A stretch of DNA of 17,801 nt, from contig SVUD01000037.1 in assembly GCA_015063445.1 (NCBI GenBank), positions 1 to 17,801 of the forward strand. Direction: 5' to 3'. Below are positions 4,348 through 13,092 of the stretch, piece after piece. Numbering within the stretch: the stretch's first letter is position 1; each line of letters opens with the position of its first letter. This DNA is from Oscillospiraceae bacterium (lineage in GTDB: Bacteria > Bacillota_A > Clostridia > Oscillospirales > CAG-272). The notes under the pieces are model-generated. The model made no database searches, was not told the DNA's origin, and saw only the letters and a program-made list of their open reading frames with translations. The position numbers and the translations under genes are program-made.

Positions 4348-6982
4348 GCTCGGAACAAAACCAACTGTAATCACCCGTAGCTTCATCGACGATATACGTT
4401 ATTAAGAGCTTCTCTAAATCAGCATCGGATGCTATATGAATTTCCGGCTTGCTTCCCTCTTTTACGTAAGTTCTTATCCAAAGCGCCGCGTATGACGTTC
4501 CGTCGTTGACGATTGCCTCTACGTCGGTTATATTTCCGAGCGAATCGGTCTCTACGGTCACGGTAATTTCATAAAACTTACCGTCAATAACACAATTCCA
4601 AACGCCCTCAAAATCCTTAATGAGAGGCGAAACGAAGGCGGCGTAAATGTTCTTATTGCCGGTTATCGTATCCGAGAATTTAACCTCTGTCGTACCGATA
4701 GCGCTTGTAAACCACATTCCCGTGAAGTATGAGCCATCAACAGTACAAAGATTTGAGGAAAGATTCATATACTCCTCGGCAGTCAATTTTTCTCTCAGCA
4801 CCTCGTCTACGGTTTTTCCGTACTCGGCGTCAACTATTTCCTTATAAAGAGTTCCGTCCTGCTTGTAAATTTTAACGGTTTTGCTTACGCCCTGCCACTT
4901 AGCGACGAGAGTTATATCCTTTGTTACGAGAGAGGCAAAATCATACTCCTCGTCCTCGAGATACCAGCCCAAGAAGGTATAGTTACTTCTCGTGGGATTG
5001 CCTATGGATTGTACGGCAAAGCCGTCCGCAACCGTTATGCTTTCGGGATATTTACCGGCGTATCCGTAATCAAACGTTACGTTGCGGCTCGTTACCCATT
5101 TTGCTACGAGGGTTATATCCTTAGTCACCGTGGACGCAAAATCATATTTAACGCCTTCGAGATACCAGCCCGCAAAGGAAAGTCCGTCTTTCGTAGGCTC
5201 TGTTGGCTCGTTCGCCTTTCCGCCCTCTCCTACGTTCTGAGGCGCAACCTCAGTTCCGCCGTCCGAATCGAAGGTAACCGTATACTTCACTGCCCCTTCC
5301 TTGAAAAGAATCAAAGAATTCGAGGCTGTAAATGTTCCGTTAGTATACGTGAGGGTTATCGGCGTCTCTGTAGCGCTTCCCTCGGTTTTATATCTTATAA
5401 TGAGCTTGGTCGTGCCCGAAAATTCCTTGAACATGACCGTTGTTACGTTAAGCTCCTCGCTTACTCCGCCCTTGACAAGAGCTGCGCTGACGCTCTGCGT
5501 TACGGCGTCCACAACGATCTCATAGGATACTCCATTCTTATCTATTCCGCTCCAGCTTCCCGCGATATCGGTCATGGGATCTATAATTCCGGGATAATAC
5601 TTCTTTGCCTCGGTTATGCCCTTATCGAGATTTTGAGGAGAGGTAGCGGAAAGAGAGCTGTACCATCTGCCGTTAAACTTACAGCCATCCTTGGTTATCA
5701 TACCCGAAGAAGGAATTTCGTCCGCGGTCAACACGTGATTGTATTCAACCTCTAATTCCTTAAGCTTCACGCCGTTTTGTTTATAGAAAACAACCGAGTA
5801 CTTCTTAACAGACCATTTTGCCGCAAGAGTGATATCCGAGGTTATAGGCGTTGTGAAATTAAACTTAGTCTCGCCGAGATACCAACCGTCACGGTTATAT
5901 CCCACTCTGGTTGCCTTTTCCTCCGTTACGGTTTTTCCGTATTCAACGTAAACAGTTTTGGGCGCTCCTGATTTTTCGTAGTTATAGTCAAACGTTACCG
6001 CAAATTTTCTCGTTAAGATAAGCTGCTGTCCTGCCACCGCGGAATTGGTTGTGAGAGTGTAATTGTCTTTGGAAAATACGAATACCATCTCACCCGAAAC
6101 GAGATCGCTTGTATAATTGAACGTAAACCTCTCTCCGTCAAAGAGAACGTAATTTTTCTGCAGCTCGACCTTGGTATACGAGTTTTCGTATTTAGCCGTA
6201 ACGCTTCCGTCAGCATCGATGACAAGCTCATACGTATTGATACCGTTTTCAACACCGCTCCACGTTCCCGCTATCGCGCTAAGATCAACGGTCGCCGCCT
6301 GCCATTTAGCCACAATAGTAAAACCGGAGGTTACAGGCTTTTCGAAATCGTATCTCTCATCACCGACAAACCACCCCAACAATTCAAAGCCTGTGTAAGC
6401 CGGGTCTTCGGGCAATTCCAAACACGACCCATGCGCCACCGTCTCACTAACAGGCTCTTCTCCGTTGTTTGAATCTATAATTACCTTATACGTTATCTGC
6501 TTCCACTTCGCTATTATCGTAATATCCGAGGTAACGGGAGTTGAGAAGTCATATTCCTCACCGCCAACAAACCAGCCTAAGAACTCAAAGCCTGTTTTAG
6601 TTGGATTTTCGGGCAATTCTACAAACACCCCATGCTCTACTGTTTCGGTTTTAACCTCAGCGCCGTTATCTGCGTTTACAGTTACAGTATATGCGCTTAC
6701 GCTCCATTTTGCAGTGAGCGTAAGGTCGGAGGTTACGGGCTTTTCAAAATCGTATTTCTCGCCGCCAACAAACCAGCCCAAAAACGTGTATCTATCCTTC
6801 ACGGGATCTGCGGGCTTCGTTGCCTTCTCGCCCGATTCTACTGTCTGAGAGGCTACCTCCGAGCCGCCGTCGCTATCAAAGGTTACCGTATAGCTTTTAT
6901 TATCCTCTTCTTTATCCTTACACGCAGAAAAAGCAAGAAGAGCCATTGCAACCGTGAGTATCAATGCAAAAATCTTTTTCAT
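4328..6982 (-). CDS. Large multi-domain lipoprotein with InlB B-repeats and three copies of an unrecognised module
   Basis: The 884-aa protein begins with a lipoprotein signal (MKKIFALILTVAMALLAFSAC, lipid-modified Cys21) and should be anchored outside the cytoplasmic membrane. Six InlB B-repeat (Listeria-Bacteroides, Flg_new) domains are clear, each starting like YTVTFDSDGG and ending GW-hydrophobic, YDF, T.DITL.AKW: residues 31-93, 98-160, 165-227, 328-390, 567-629 and 633-696. Two diverged repeats with a YKQ(N/D)G signature lie at 395-463 and 701-783. After each repeat group comes a module of about 90-100 residues beginning (A/E)G.W then Y-E-(I/L): about 234-325, 470-563 and 787-884. I do not recognise this module; its beta-rich look suggests a small barrel or sandwich. 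B-repeats are ubiquitin-like beta-grasp folds common in surface proteins. No enzyme motif was seen. Start is ATG 6982 with GGAAA upstream; the gene is last in the probable operon. Confidence 0.9.
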   Translation of the reverse strand: MKKIFALILTVAMALLAFSACKDKEEDNKSYTVTFDSDGGSEVASQTVESGEKATKPADPVKDRYTFLGWFVGGEKYDFEKPVTSDLTLTAKWSVSAYTVTVNADNGAEVKTETVEHGVFVELPENPTKTGFEFLGWFVGGEEYDFSTPVTSDITIIAKWKQITYKVIIDSNNGEEPVSETVAHGSCLELPEDPAYTGFELLGWFVGDERYDFEKPVTSGFTIVAKWQAATVDLSAIAGTWSGVENGINTYELVIDADGSVTAKYENSYTKVELQKNYVLFDGERFTFNYTSDLVSGEMVFVFSKDNYTLTTNSAVAGQQLILTRKFAVTFDYNYEKSGAPKTVYVEYGKTVTEEKATRVGYNRDGWYLGETKFNFTTPITSDITLAAKWSVKKYSVVFYKQNGVKLKELEVEYNHVLTADEIPSSGMITKDGCKFNGRWYSSLSATSPQNLDKGITEAKKYYPGIIDPMTDIAGSWSGIDKNGVSYEIVVDAVTQSVSAALVKGGVSEELNVTTVMFKEFSGTTKLIIRYKTEGSATETPITLTYTNGTFTASNSLILFKEGAVKYTVTFDSDGGTEVAPQNVGEGGKANEPTEPTKDGLSFAGWYLEGVKYDFASTVTKDITLVAKWVTSRNVTFDYGYAGKYPESITVADGFAVQSIGNPTRSNYTFLGWYLEDEEYDFASLVTKDITLVAKWQGVSKTVKIYKQDGTLYKEIVDAEYGKTVDEVLREKLTAEEYMNLSSNLCTVDGSYFTGMWFTSAIGTTEVKFSDTITGNKNIYAAFVSPLIKDFEGVWNCVIDGKFYEITVTVETDSLGNITDVEAIVNDGTSYAALWIRTYVKEGSKPEIHIASDADLEKLLITYIVDEATGDYSWFCSEQPLTKQ
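4895..5284 (-). repeat. Third group of InlB B-repeats (two copies)
   Basis: Codons for residues 567-629 and 633-696 of the 884-aa lipoprotein encode two adjacent B-repeats, both ending in (V/L)TKDITLVAKW. The near-identical endings at DNA and protein level point to fairly recent duplication of this unit. They are followed by the variant YKQDG repeat and the last unrecognised module. Confidence 0.85.
5813..6001 (-). repeat. Single InlB B-repeat in the middle of the 884-aa lipoprotein
   Basis: Residues 328-390 form one B-repeat with GWYLGETKFNF and an ITLAAKW ending. The first half is diverged (FDYNYEKSGAPKTVYVEYG), as in the repeat at 633-696, so these two may be sister copies. A variant YKQNG repeat and the second copy of the unrecognised module follow. 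Confidence 0.8.
6302..6892 (-). repeat. Tandem triplet of InlB B-repeats
   Basis: Three B-repeats of 63 residues each (31-93, 98-160, 165-227) stand in tandem, separated by four-residue linkers. All share LGWFVG, YDF and PVTS. Copies 2 and 3 are closest to each other (ETV.HG, ELPE.P, TGFE) and likely arose by tandem duplication. They form the membrane-proximal stalk of the mature lipoprotein. Confidence 0.85.
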
Positions 6983-6999
6983 GATTTTTCCTTTCTTTC

Positions 7000-7035
7000 G
7001 GCGCCCGAAGCATTAAGTATTTCACTTCGGACACC
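7000..7035 (-). promoter_or_regulatory. Stable mRNA hairpin just upstream of the 884-aa gene
   Basis: In the minus-strand transcript the bases complementary to 7025-7035 pair with those complementary to 7000-7010 to form an 11-bp stem, including two G-U pairs, with a 14-nt loop. No T-run follows: the next bases are the purine-rich ribosome-binding region and the ATG at 6982. It is not a terminator. It could be an mRNA-processing or stability element separating expression of this gene from the one upstream. Confidence 0.4.
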
Positions 7036-7081
7036 GAGTTTTGACTGAATATCATACGCTATAAAGCGCCGACATTTTTTC

Positions 7082-10000
7082 TTATTTTGTTAATTCCTCG
7101 CATTTTTCAACGTAATAATCATAAGACTCAACGAGAGGCGCAAAGGAATCAGCATCTATACCGCTAAGGTCTTTATAAAGCTCCTTAAGCTGATCAAGCG
7201 TTGCGACAAGAGCCTTGAGCGTTACGCTGTTAGGACTTGTCTCATAGCTGTAATAGTATTGCTCAAGAAGATAAAGCTTCGTCGCTACAGCCGCAGCCTT
7301 CTCGGTAAACGCTTCCTTTATGAACAGGCTCAATGCGGAATAATACAGGGACACGGGTTCGCCGTCTTCTACCGCTAAATTATCCAAGATGCCAAAGAGA
7401 GATTTGGTTGCCGAATTGAGAAGTCTGAACTCGTTAAGCACGTTAAGGGTGTTTTCTCTGTTAAACATCGGAGCCGAACCATCGTTTCCGCCAAGGAACG
7501 CAACTATCATATCGTAATATGTGTCAAGGAATTTTCCGACGTTTGTATTAACGTACGTATCGTATATATTGATTTTTGATTCGCTATAGAACAAGAGGAA
7601 ATCTACGTAGACATTGCGATATAACGTAATTGCGTAATCGTAGGTCCAGAAAACTGCCTCGGTTCCCTTTTCCGCATCCGCGGGATACGCCTCAAACAAA
7701 GCTCTGTGATAATAAGCCTCTTTTATCTTGTCGGAAGCGCCTGAAAGTATTTTTTCCGCGATAGCTGACGCTCTTTCGAAGGATGCAAGGAAATAGGTTC
7801 CGTTCCTTGACATTATAGAATAACCCGTTTGCACGTTTATCAGAGCATCTCTCAGCATATCAAACTCATCCTGCCATTCGCCAAGCTCAATATCGGCATC
7901 AAGATTTGCTTTGATATCGGAATACTTTTTGTAAGCCGCGCCGAGATAAGTATTGAAATTATTCTTATCGTCTTCGTTTGTCATTGAATCCAAAGCGGTC
8001 TTAACGGCATTCATTCTGTCGGTAAAGTCCTTCTTCCAGCCGTCATATCCGGATCTGTTGGCATATATCTCAATAGCAAGAATAAGGTTGTTGTAGATTG
8101 CGGTGTTCTCTGCCGAAAGCTTACTTCTCATAAAGCTGTTGATTATGATATTAAACTGACTTATCGATCCTGTCTTTAAGTTCTCCTCGCTATCGTCAAA
8201 GGTAAGCTCGGGCCTTCCGACCGTATATAAAACGTTGAAGGTTGCAAGTAAGCTGTACTGCTCGCTCGGTGAGAGAGCAATAAATTTATCGAACACGGAT
8301 TTTACGCGCGCGGCATAATCTGCCGTAGCCTCGTATCCATCCGTCTCTGAGAGGTTCTTTAAAATGATCACGTATTCGCTTACAATGGATTCATATTCGC
8401 TGTTACCAACGAGAGAAGCCGAAAGATCGTAATATCCGCACGCCTCGGTTCTGATAGAATCAAGCATATCCTCAAAGTCAATAGCCTGCTGAGAGGAGAT
8501 TCCGAACCAATGATTAACGGGCATATTCTGATAAACGAATTCTTCAACGCTTCCCTTCATAGCCTTTATCTCGTTTGCTACCTCATTTGAGCGGTAGTAA
8601 TAGTAAAGGAAGGTCGAGGCGTCGGTAGTCTCAAGATACTTTATGTTGTTTATCTGCACGAGCACGTTGAACACGTAAGTATAGAGAGTCTCGAGCTTTT
8701 TAGGCATACCGAGAGAGTAAAGATCCTTTAACGCATATGTATTATCTGTGCTGAAGAAATAGGAATAAAGGATGTCGAAAAGGTCATCCTCCGCGCGCCA
8801 GGAAGAGATGATACTGTATATACCCGGATACTTATCCGCATAGTTTTCTTCAACCATTCTTAAGCAGGTAAGCTCAATATCGGAAGCATACTCGCTAAGA
8901 TCTCCGCTCTCCTGCCAGCCCTCAGGAACTACGCTTATCAAGTCGTAGATAGAAAGCATATCCTGAAGCATTCCTCTTATATCCACAAGATCAAACTCGT
9001 CCATAACGGGATAGCTGTTGAAGTATATATAAGTACGGGTGCTCTCGTTTTTGTATATCAAAGCGTCACCGTACTTACGGATAATATTGGCGAGAATGGG
9101 GGAAAGCTTATACATATCGCTATTCTTATTTTCAAGGATTTTCACCGCATCTTCAACCTTCGCATAGCTTTCGCCTCGAAGCTGAATTGTTCCTTCTACT
9201 ATCTCGAAGGCTCCGTCTAAGCGGCGGATATCCTTAGCCCATACTCCAAAGCCGTAAACCATAGCGGTGCGGGCAACGTTAAACACCGTGTCACTGCTTA
9301 CCAACGCCTTATCGCTATTCAACATCTCGAAATATGTTTTCATAAGCGATATAGCCAGCTCGCCCGCTTCATTCTCGATTGTGGGAAGCGTATCGCCATT
9401 CCAATCCATCGAGTTGAACAGATTTGCGTTATCGTTGAATTTAGATATGTCGGTATATGTAAGTCTTATATCGAAATAATACGATTTGTTATTGTAGTTA
9501 ACCGTAATTCTCTGGTCAACCGAAGGATTTTCACTGCTTACGGCGCTAAGATCAAAGCCCGATACCATATTCTCGGTGACGTCCACGGTTCTGGTTATTG
9601 CGCCGCCGTTACCCTTGAGAAGAAAATAAGCGCCCGTAATGTCAAGCTTTCCCGAATAATGACTTCCGTAGGAAATTATACTCGGAGGATATAAGGTCAC
9701 GGAGTCCACCGCATGAACGTTTACCTTATAGCTGCCCTCGTACTCTTCGCTTCCCGCATTGTATTTTACCTTTATTTCCAAGCCGCTTTTTGCCGCCGAT
9801 GAATCAAAGCCGCTGAGCGTTATCTGATTGCTTGAAAGAGAAACGACCTTTGTGTTTCCGCTGTTATCGGTCACTACGACCTTTCCCTTTGAGGTATCTA
9901 TGCTATCTCCCACAAGATAATCGGAAACGGTATTGCTTATAACCATTCTCTCAATTACCTTGACCGTTATTTCGGTTTTCACACCGTCATATTCAATAGT

Positions 10001-10264
10001 TAATTTCTGCTCGCCGACCGTATCCTTGTTATAGCCCGAAACCTTTACGTCGCTTGAGGTAAGAGGTACAGTCGTTGATTTTTTACCGCTGTCAACCTTT
10101 AAAGTACCGCCCGAAAGGTTAAGCTCCTGACCGCGAACGTAAACAAGCTGCGGCTGCTCACTGACGGATATAGCCTCTGTCTTTTTATTGCCGCAGGATA
10201 CAGCAAACAAAAGCACCGTCGCCATAAGGGAAATCAACAATATAAGCTTTAAATATTTTCTCAT
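7082..10264 (-). CDS. Large lipoprotein with Big_3-type Ig-like domains and a long helical region of unknown function
   Basis: The frame stays open to a TTG at 10270, but I choose ATG 10264 because GGAGA lies 6-7 nt upstream and the protein then starts with a clean lipoprotein signal, MRKYLKL...FAVSC, Cys24 (1060 aa). Residues about 27-105 match the bacterial Ig-like group 3 pattern (YVRGQELNLSGG early, SGYN, then IEYDGVKTEITVKV). Two diverged copies follow at about 106-188 and 189-272, with SGFD landmarks. From about 275 to the end, nearly 800 residues look mostly alpha-helical, rich in Tyr, Leu, Asp and Glu, with no cysteine cluster, transmembrane segment or catalytic motif I recognise. The Ig-like part probably acts as a spacer from the membrane; the helical part could be a binding platform or an unknown enzyme. 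The gene starts 22 nt after the LRR lipoprotein gene, so they are co-transcribed. Confidence 0.9.
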   Translation of the reverse strand: MRKYLKLILLISLMATVLLFAVSCGNKKTEAISVSEQPQLVYVRGQELNLSGGTLKVDSGKKSTTVPLTSSDVKVSGYNKDTVGEQKLTIEYDGVKTEITVKVIERMVISNTVSDYLVGDSIDTSKGKVVVTDNSGNTKVVSLSSNQITLSGFDSSAAKSGLEIKVKYNAGSEEYEGSYKVNVHAVDSVTLYPPSIISYGSHYSGKLDITGAYFLLKGNGGAITRTVDVTENMVSGFDLSAVSSENPSVDQRITVNYNNKSYYFDIRLTYTDISKFNDNANLFNSMDWNGDTLPTIENEAGELAISLMKTYFEMLNSDKALVSSDTVFNVARTAMVYGFGVWAKDIRRLDGAFEIVEGTIQLRGESYAKVEDAVKILENKNSDMYKLSPILANIIRKYGDALIYKNESTRTYIYFNSYPVMDEFDLVDIRGMLQDMLSIYDLISVVPEGWQESGDLSEYASDIELTCLRMVEENYADKYPGIYSIISSWRAEDDLFDILYSYFFSTDNTYALKDLYSLGMPKKLETLYTYVFNVLVQINNIKYLETTDASTFLYYYYRSNEVANEIKAMKGSVEEFVYQNMPVNHWFGISSQQAIDFEDMLDSIRTEACGYYDLSASLVGNSEYESIVSEYVIILKNLSETDGYEATADYAARVKSVFDKFIALSPSEQYSLLATFNVLYTVGRPELTFDDSEENLKTGSISQFNIIINSFMRSKLSAENTAIYNNLILAIEIYANRSGYDGWKKDFTDRMNAVKTALDSMTNEDDKNNFNTYLGAAYKKYSDIKANLDADIELGEWQDEFDMLRDALINVQTGYSIMSRNGTYFLASFERASAIAEKILSGASDKIKEAYYHRALFEAYPADAEKGTEAVFWTYDYAITLYRNVYVDFLLFYSESKINIYDTYVNTNVGKFLDTYYDMIVAFLGGNDGSAPMFNRENTLNVLNEFRLLNSATKSLFGILDNLAVEDGEPVSLYYSALSLFIKEAFTEKAAAVATKLYLLEQYYYSYETSPNSVTLKALVATLDQLKELYKDLSGIDADSFAPLVESYDYYVEKCEELTK

Positions 10265-10286
10265 GATCAATCTCCGTTTTTTGCCA

Positions 10287-13049
10287 TTATTCCGAATCTT
10301 TCCAAACGGAATAAAGCTTTATCTCCTTTTTAATATTCATAAGGTCGGCGAGTGAATACTCTGCCTCGTCTGACAAAACGTTTGAATTCCAACCTATGAA
10401 GGTATATCCCTCTCGTATCGGAGGGGTTAATACGGTATCCGCAAAGCCGTTACTTATAAAGCCGTCCTTTACGGTTATACAAACCACGTGATTATCCTCT
10501 TCGGAAAGCTCCGCTCCCCATACTACAGGACAGAATGACGAATTCCATTTTTCGCTCCAGCCCGAAGATAAGTCGCCAAGGCTCGTATAAACCGTTAAAG
10601 AGTCGCACGAATAAAACGCATGCGCTCCGACGAAGCCTACGGAAGAGCCGAGGGAAACCGATGTCAACGAGTTACAGTCACGGAATGCCTGCTCGCCTAT
10701 TGAAGAAAGCGACGTCGGCATGGATATAAACTCAAGCTTGCCGTTACCGAAGAAGGCGAAGGCTCCTATTTTTTCAAGAGCCTTTCCTACGTGTACCTCT
10801 TCGAGCATATCGCAGTTATAGAACGAATAATCCCCTATTTCCTTAAGAGTATCCGGGAATGCCGCAAGCTTCAGCGAGCCGCAGCCGTAAAACGCTTTAT
10901 CACCTATAGTGACGAGTGCGCTTGAAACCAGTATATTTTCAAGAGACGGACAAGAGTAGAAGGCTTTTTCGCCAATCGTCTCTGCCGAACCCACCGTAAC
11001 CGACTTAATAGACGCAAAGCCGTAAAAGGCGCATTTTCCTATGTTTTTAACTCCGTCACCTATAATTATCACGTCTATTCCACCCGTCTCCGTATTACCG
11101 TCCATGCCGTCCGCGTTGCGATATCCGCAACCGAAGAAAGCAAAATCGCCTATATGGGTTACCCCCGACGGAATACGAAGAACGTCGTTATCCGTGTCAA
11201 AATTGTAATCCTTCACCGTACCGCATTTATAGAATGCCGACCTACCGATTTTTTCAAGCATTGGCGGTAATGACGTTATCCTAAGCTTACTGCACGAATA
11301 GAAGGTATAATCCTCAATAACCCTAAGACTGTCGGGAAGCGCAACGCTCTCAAGCGAGACGCAGTTATAAAACGCTCCCTTTCCGATATTCTTAACCTGA
11401 CCGGGAATACTTACGTTAACAAGATGCGCGCAATCATAGAACGCATATCTTGCGATTCCCACGGTTGTGGGATATATGGAAACGTCGGTCTGAATTTTAT
11501 CGTTATAATCAACTACCCAATTGTCCGCATAGACCACGCCCGTTACGGAATTAGTGAATATTGCCGTATTGCGAAACGCATACGAGCCGATATCGTTTAC
11601 CGTATCGGGTATATCAATCCTCTCAAGCATTCTGCAGTTCATAAAAGCATAGTTGCCGATTTTTTCAAGAGGTCCCGGCTTTGTGCTTATCGTTGCGCTG
11701 TCAAAGACACCGAGCAGCACCGTTACAAGATGCCCGCAGGACATAAACGCCATGTCACCTATGTATTTAACTCCGAGTCCGGTTTCTATACTCACTATAT
11801 CGCTTTCGGCAAACGCAAGGCTTCCTATACGCTCAACACTATCGGGAAGCTCTATCGATTGTATACTTTTGTTTGCATAAAGCGCATTATTTGCAATTCC
11901 AATCGTATCTGATTTAAAATTCACGTCTGCAACGGTATTATCCTTAAGCCCTATAAACCATTTACCGACGTATATCTCGTTAGTGATGCTGTTATTATAA
12001 ATAGCGGTATCCAAAAACGCAGAATGGTCTATCATTTCGATACCGTCTCCAAGCTCTACTGACGAAAGCTCCGAGCAGTAATAGAATGCTCCGGCATCTA
12101 TTCTTTTAAGCGTATCGGGTAAGCTCACCGAGGCAAGCGATATCACCTTAGAAAATGCGAATTCACCGATAATTTCAATTCCGCTGCCGAAGGCTACCGA
12201 TGATACGTTCGAGCATGCGGCAAACGCAAATCCGCCTATGCTTACAACAGAGGATGGGAATGAAAGCGATTTTATTCCCGAGCAATCCGTGAACGCGTTC
12301 TTTCCTATCGAAGCTACGCCCTCGCCGAAGATAACCTCTTGCACCGACGAGCAATAAGCAAACGCTCCGTTAGAAACCGTTTTTAACGATGACGGAAGAG
12401 TTATTTTGCCATCAAGTGTTTTGCATCCCGAAAAGGCACTCTCTCCAAGATAGCTGAGCGCCGTAGGTATATTTACTTTTTTAAGGTACGAGCAATTCGC
12501 AAATGCGAAATCTCCTATCGACTTTACGCTATCCGGCAATTTCACCTCGGTTATCTCGCCTTCGCCGAAAAACGCCTTCGCGCCAATCGACGTAACAGGC
12601 TTCTGCCTGTACGTTGAAGGAATCTCTATGACTCCCGAAGCGCTTCCTCTGCCCGAAACCTCATATTCACGCCCGCCGTTTACGAGCGTAAAGAATATCC
12701 CGGATTCGTTATCTCTTATAAATTCAACCGATGGGGACAGCGCTGAATCGACTGTGCCGTCGCCGTTATTATTTGCCTTAACCGTTATACTGTATCTTCC
12801 GGGTGAAAGACCTTCAAGAGAGCAGTAATTCTTACTGACCTTTATCTCTTGCGTCACGCTACCATCCGATACTATGCACACGGTATATACCTTTGCGCCG
12901 TCAACCTCTTTCCACCTAAGCGTAAGCGTATCGTATTCAACGAAAACTCCCTCGGGGGTATTAAGCTCATCTTTATCGGCGCACGACCACACCGACGCCA
13001 GAAGGACAACTACCGCAAAGCAAAGCGCAAGTAAACGAAAATGCTTCAT
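10287..13049 (-). CDS. BspA-type leucine-rich-repeat lipoprotein with FN3-like and B-repeat domains
   Basis: The 920-aa protein has a lipoprotein signal (MKHFRLL...ASVWSC, Cys23). Residues about 30-112 look like a fibronectin type III domain (LRWKEVDGAKVYTV, then LSPGRYSITVKA). From about 140 to 830 it is built of more than 20 BspA-type LRR_5 repeats of about 23 residues with the pattern I..IG..AF..C..L..V.LP. Two repeats carry the usual longer insertion (DTAIYNNSITNEIYVGKW and NTAIFTNSVTGVVYADNW). Residues about 855-918 form one C-terminal InlB B-repeat ending LYSVWKDSE. BspA-like proteins bind host matrix proteins, mucus or other bacteria, or act as structural surface proteins; the partner here is unknown. 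The ATG at 13049 has an AAAGGAGA ribosome binding site. It is the first of three lipoprotein genes, 43 nt after the twin-VWA gene, with no promoter or terminator seen in that gap. Confidence 0.93.
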   Translation of the reverse strand: MKHFRLLALCFAVVVLLASVWSCADKDELNTPEGVFVEYDTLTLRWKEVDGAKVYTVCIVSDGSVTQEIKVSKNYCSLEGLSPGRYSITVKANNNGDGTVDSALSPSVEFIRDNESGIFFTLVNGGREYEVSGRGSASGVIEIPSTYRQKPVTSIGAKAFFGEGEITEVKLPDSVKSIGDFAFANCSYLKKVNIPTALSYLGESAFSGCKTLDGKITLPSSLKTVSNGAFAYCSSVQEVIFGEGVASIGKNAFTDCSGIKSLSFPSSVVSIGGFAFAACSNVSSVAFGSGIEIIGEFAFSKVISLASVSLPDTLKRIDAGAFYYCSELSSVELGDGIEMIDHSAFLDTAIYNNSITNEIYVGKWFIGLKDNTVADVNFKSDTIGIANNALYANKSIQSIELPDSVERIGSLAFAESDIVSIETGLGVKYIGDMAFMSCGHLVTVLLGVFDSATISTKPGPLEKIGNYAFMNCRMLERIDIPDTVNDIGSYAFRNTAIFTNSVTGVVYADNWVVDYNDKIQTDVSIYPTTVGIARYAFYDCAHLVNVSIPGQVKNIGKGAFYNCVSLESVALPDSLRVIEDYTFYSCSKLRITSLPPMLEKIGRSAFYKCGTVKDYNFDTDNDVLRIPSGVTHIGDFAFFGCGYRNADGMDGNTETGGIDVIIIGDGVKNIGKCAFYGFASIKSVTVGSAETIGEKAFYSCPSLENILVSSALVTIGDKAFYGCGSLKLAAFPDTLKEIGDYSFYNCDMLEEVHVGKALEKIGAFAFFGNGKLEFISMPTSLSSIGEQAFRDCNSLTSVSLGSSVGFVGAHAFYSCDSLTVYTSLGDLSSGWSEKWNSSFCPVVWGAELSEEDNHVVCITVKDGFISNGFADTVLTPPIREGYTFIGWNSNVLSDEAEYSLADLMNIKKEIKLYSVWKDSE
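10296..10487 (-). repeat. InlB B-repeat at the C-terminus of the LRR lipoprotein
   Basis: About 64 codons encode a lone B-repeat (VCITVKDGF...REGYTFIGWNSN...LYSVW). It shares the GYTFIGW and terminal W landmarks with the six copies in the 884-aa lipoprotein two genes downstream, but has diverged from them. A terminal B-repeat is a frequent partner of LRR_5 arrays in Clostridia surface proteins. Confidence 0.75.
10560..12630 (-). repeat. LRR_5 (BspA-type) repeat array
   Basis: This coding stretch is an array of leucine-rich repeats of about 23 codons. At DNA level the recurring IG..AF segment appears on the plus strand as variants of AAAxGCxxxxxxxCCxAT. The copies are well diverged, so the array is old rather than freshly amplified. 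Intact frames throughout show it is maintained as protein. Confidence 0.85.
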
Positions 13050-13092
13050 CTACTTCTCCTTTCGAACATATGGCATAACAATGATATTAAAA

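Noticed and set aside
5009..5755. 248-codon open frame on the plus strand inside the B-repeat lipoprotein gene
   Set aside because: It is antisense to a well-supported gene, has arginine- and cysteine-rich low-quality sequence, no ribosome binding site and no recognisable domain. Its openness reflects the repetitive codon use of the real gene.
10265..10270. TTG at 10270 as the start of the Ig-like lipoprotein
   Set aside because: The ATG two codons later has better spacing to GGAGA and gives a standard lipoprotein signal peptide beginning MRK.
11424..11912. 162-codon plus-strand open frame inside the LRR lipoprotein gene
   Set aside because: Antisense shadow of the LRR repeats; composition is not protein-like and no start signal precedes it.
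10560..12630. Regularly spaced similar segments that could suggest a CRISPR or tandem DNA array
   Set aside because: The period is about 69 bases in one uninterrupted reading frame with diverged copies, and the translation is the LRR_5 pattern, so the repetition is at protein level.
13050..13092. AT-rich gap between the twin-VWA and LRR genes as a promoter
   Set aside because: TATGAT-like and TAATAT-like sequences occur, but none has a -35 partner at proper spacing; a 5-bp AT stem here is too weak for a terminator.
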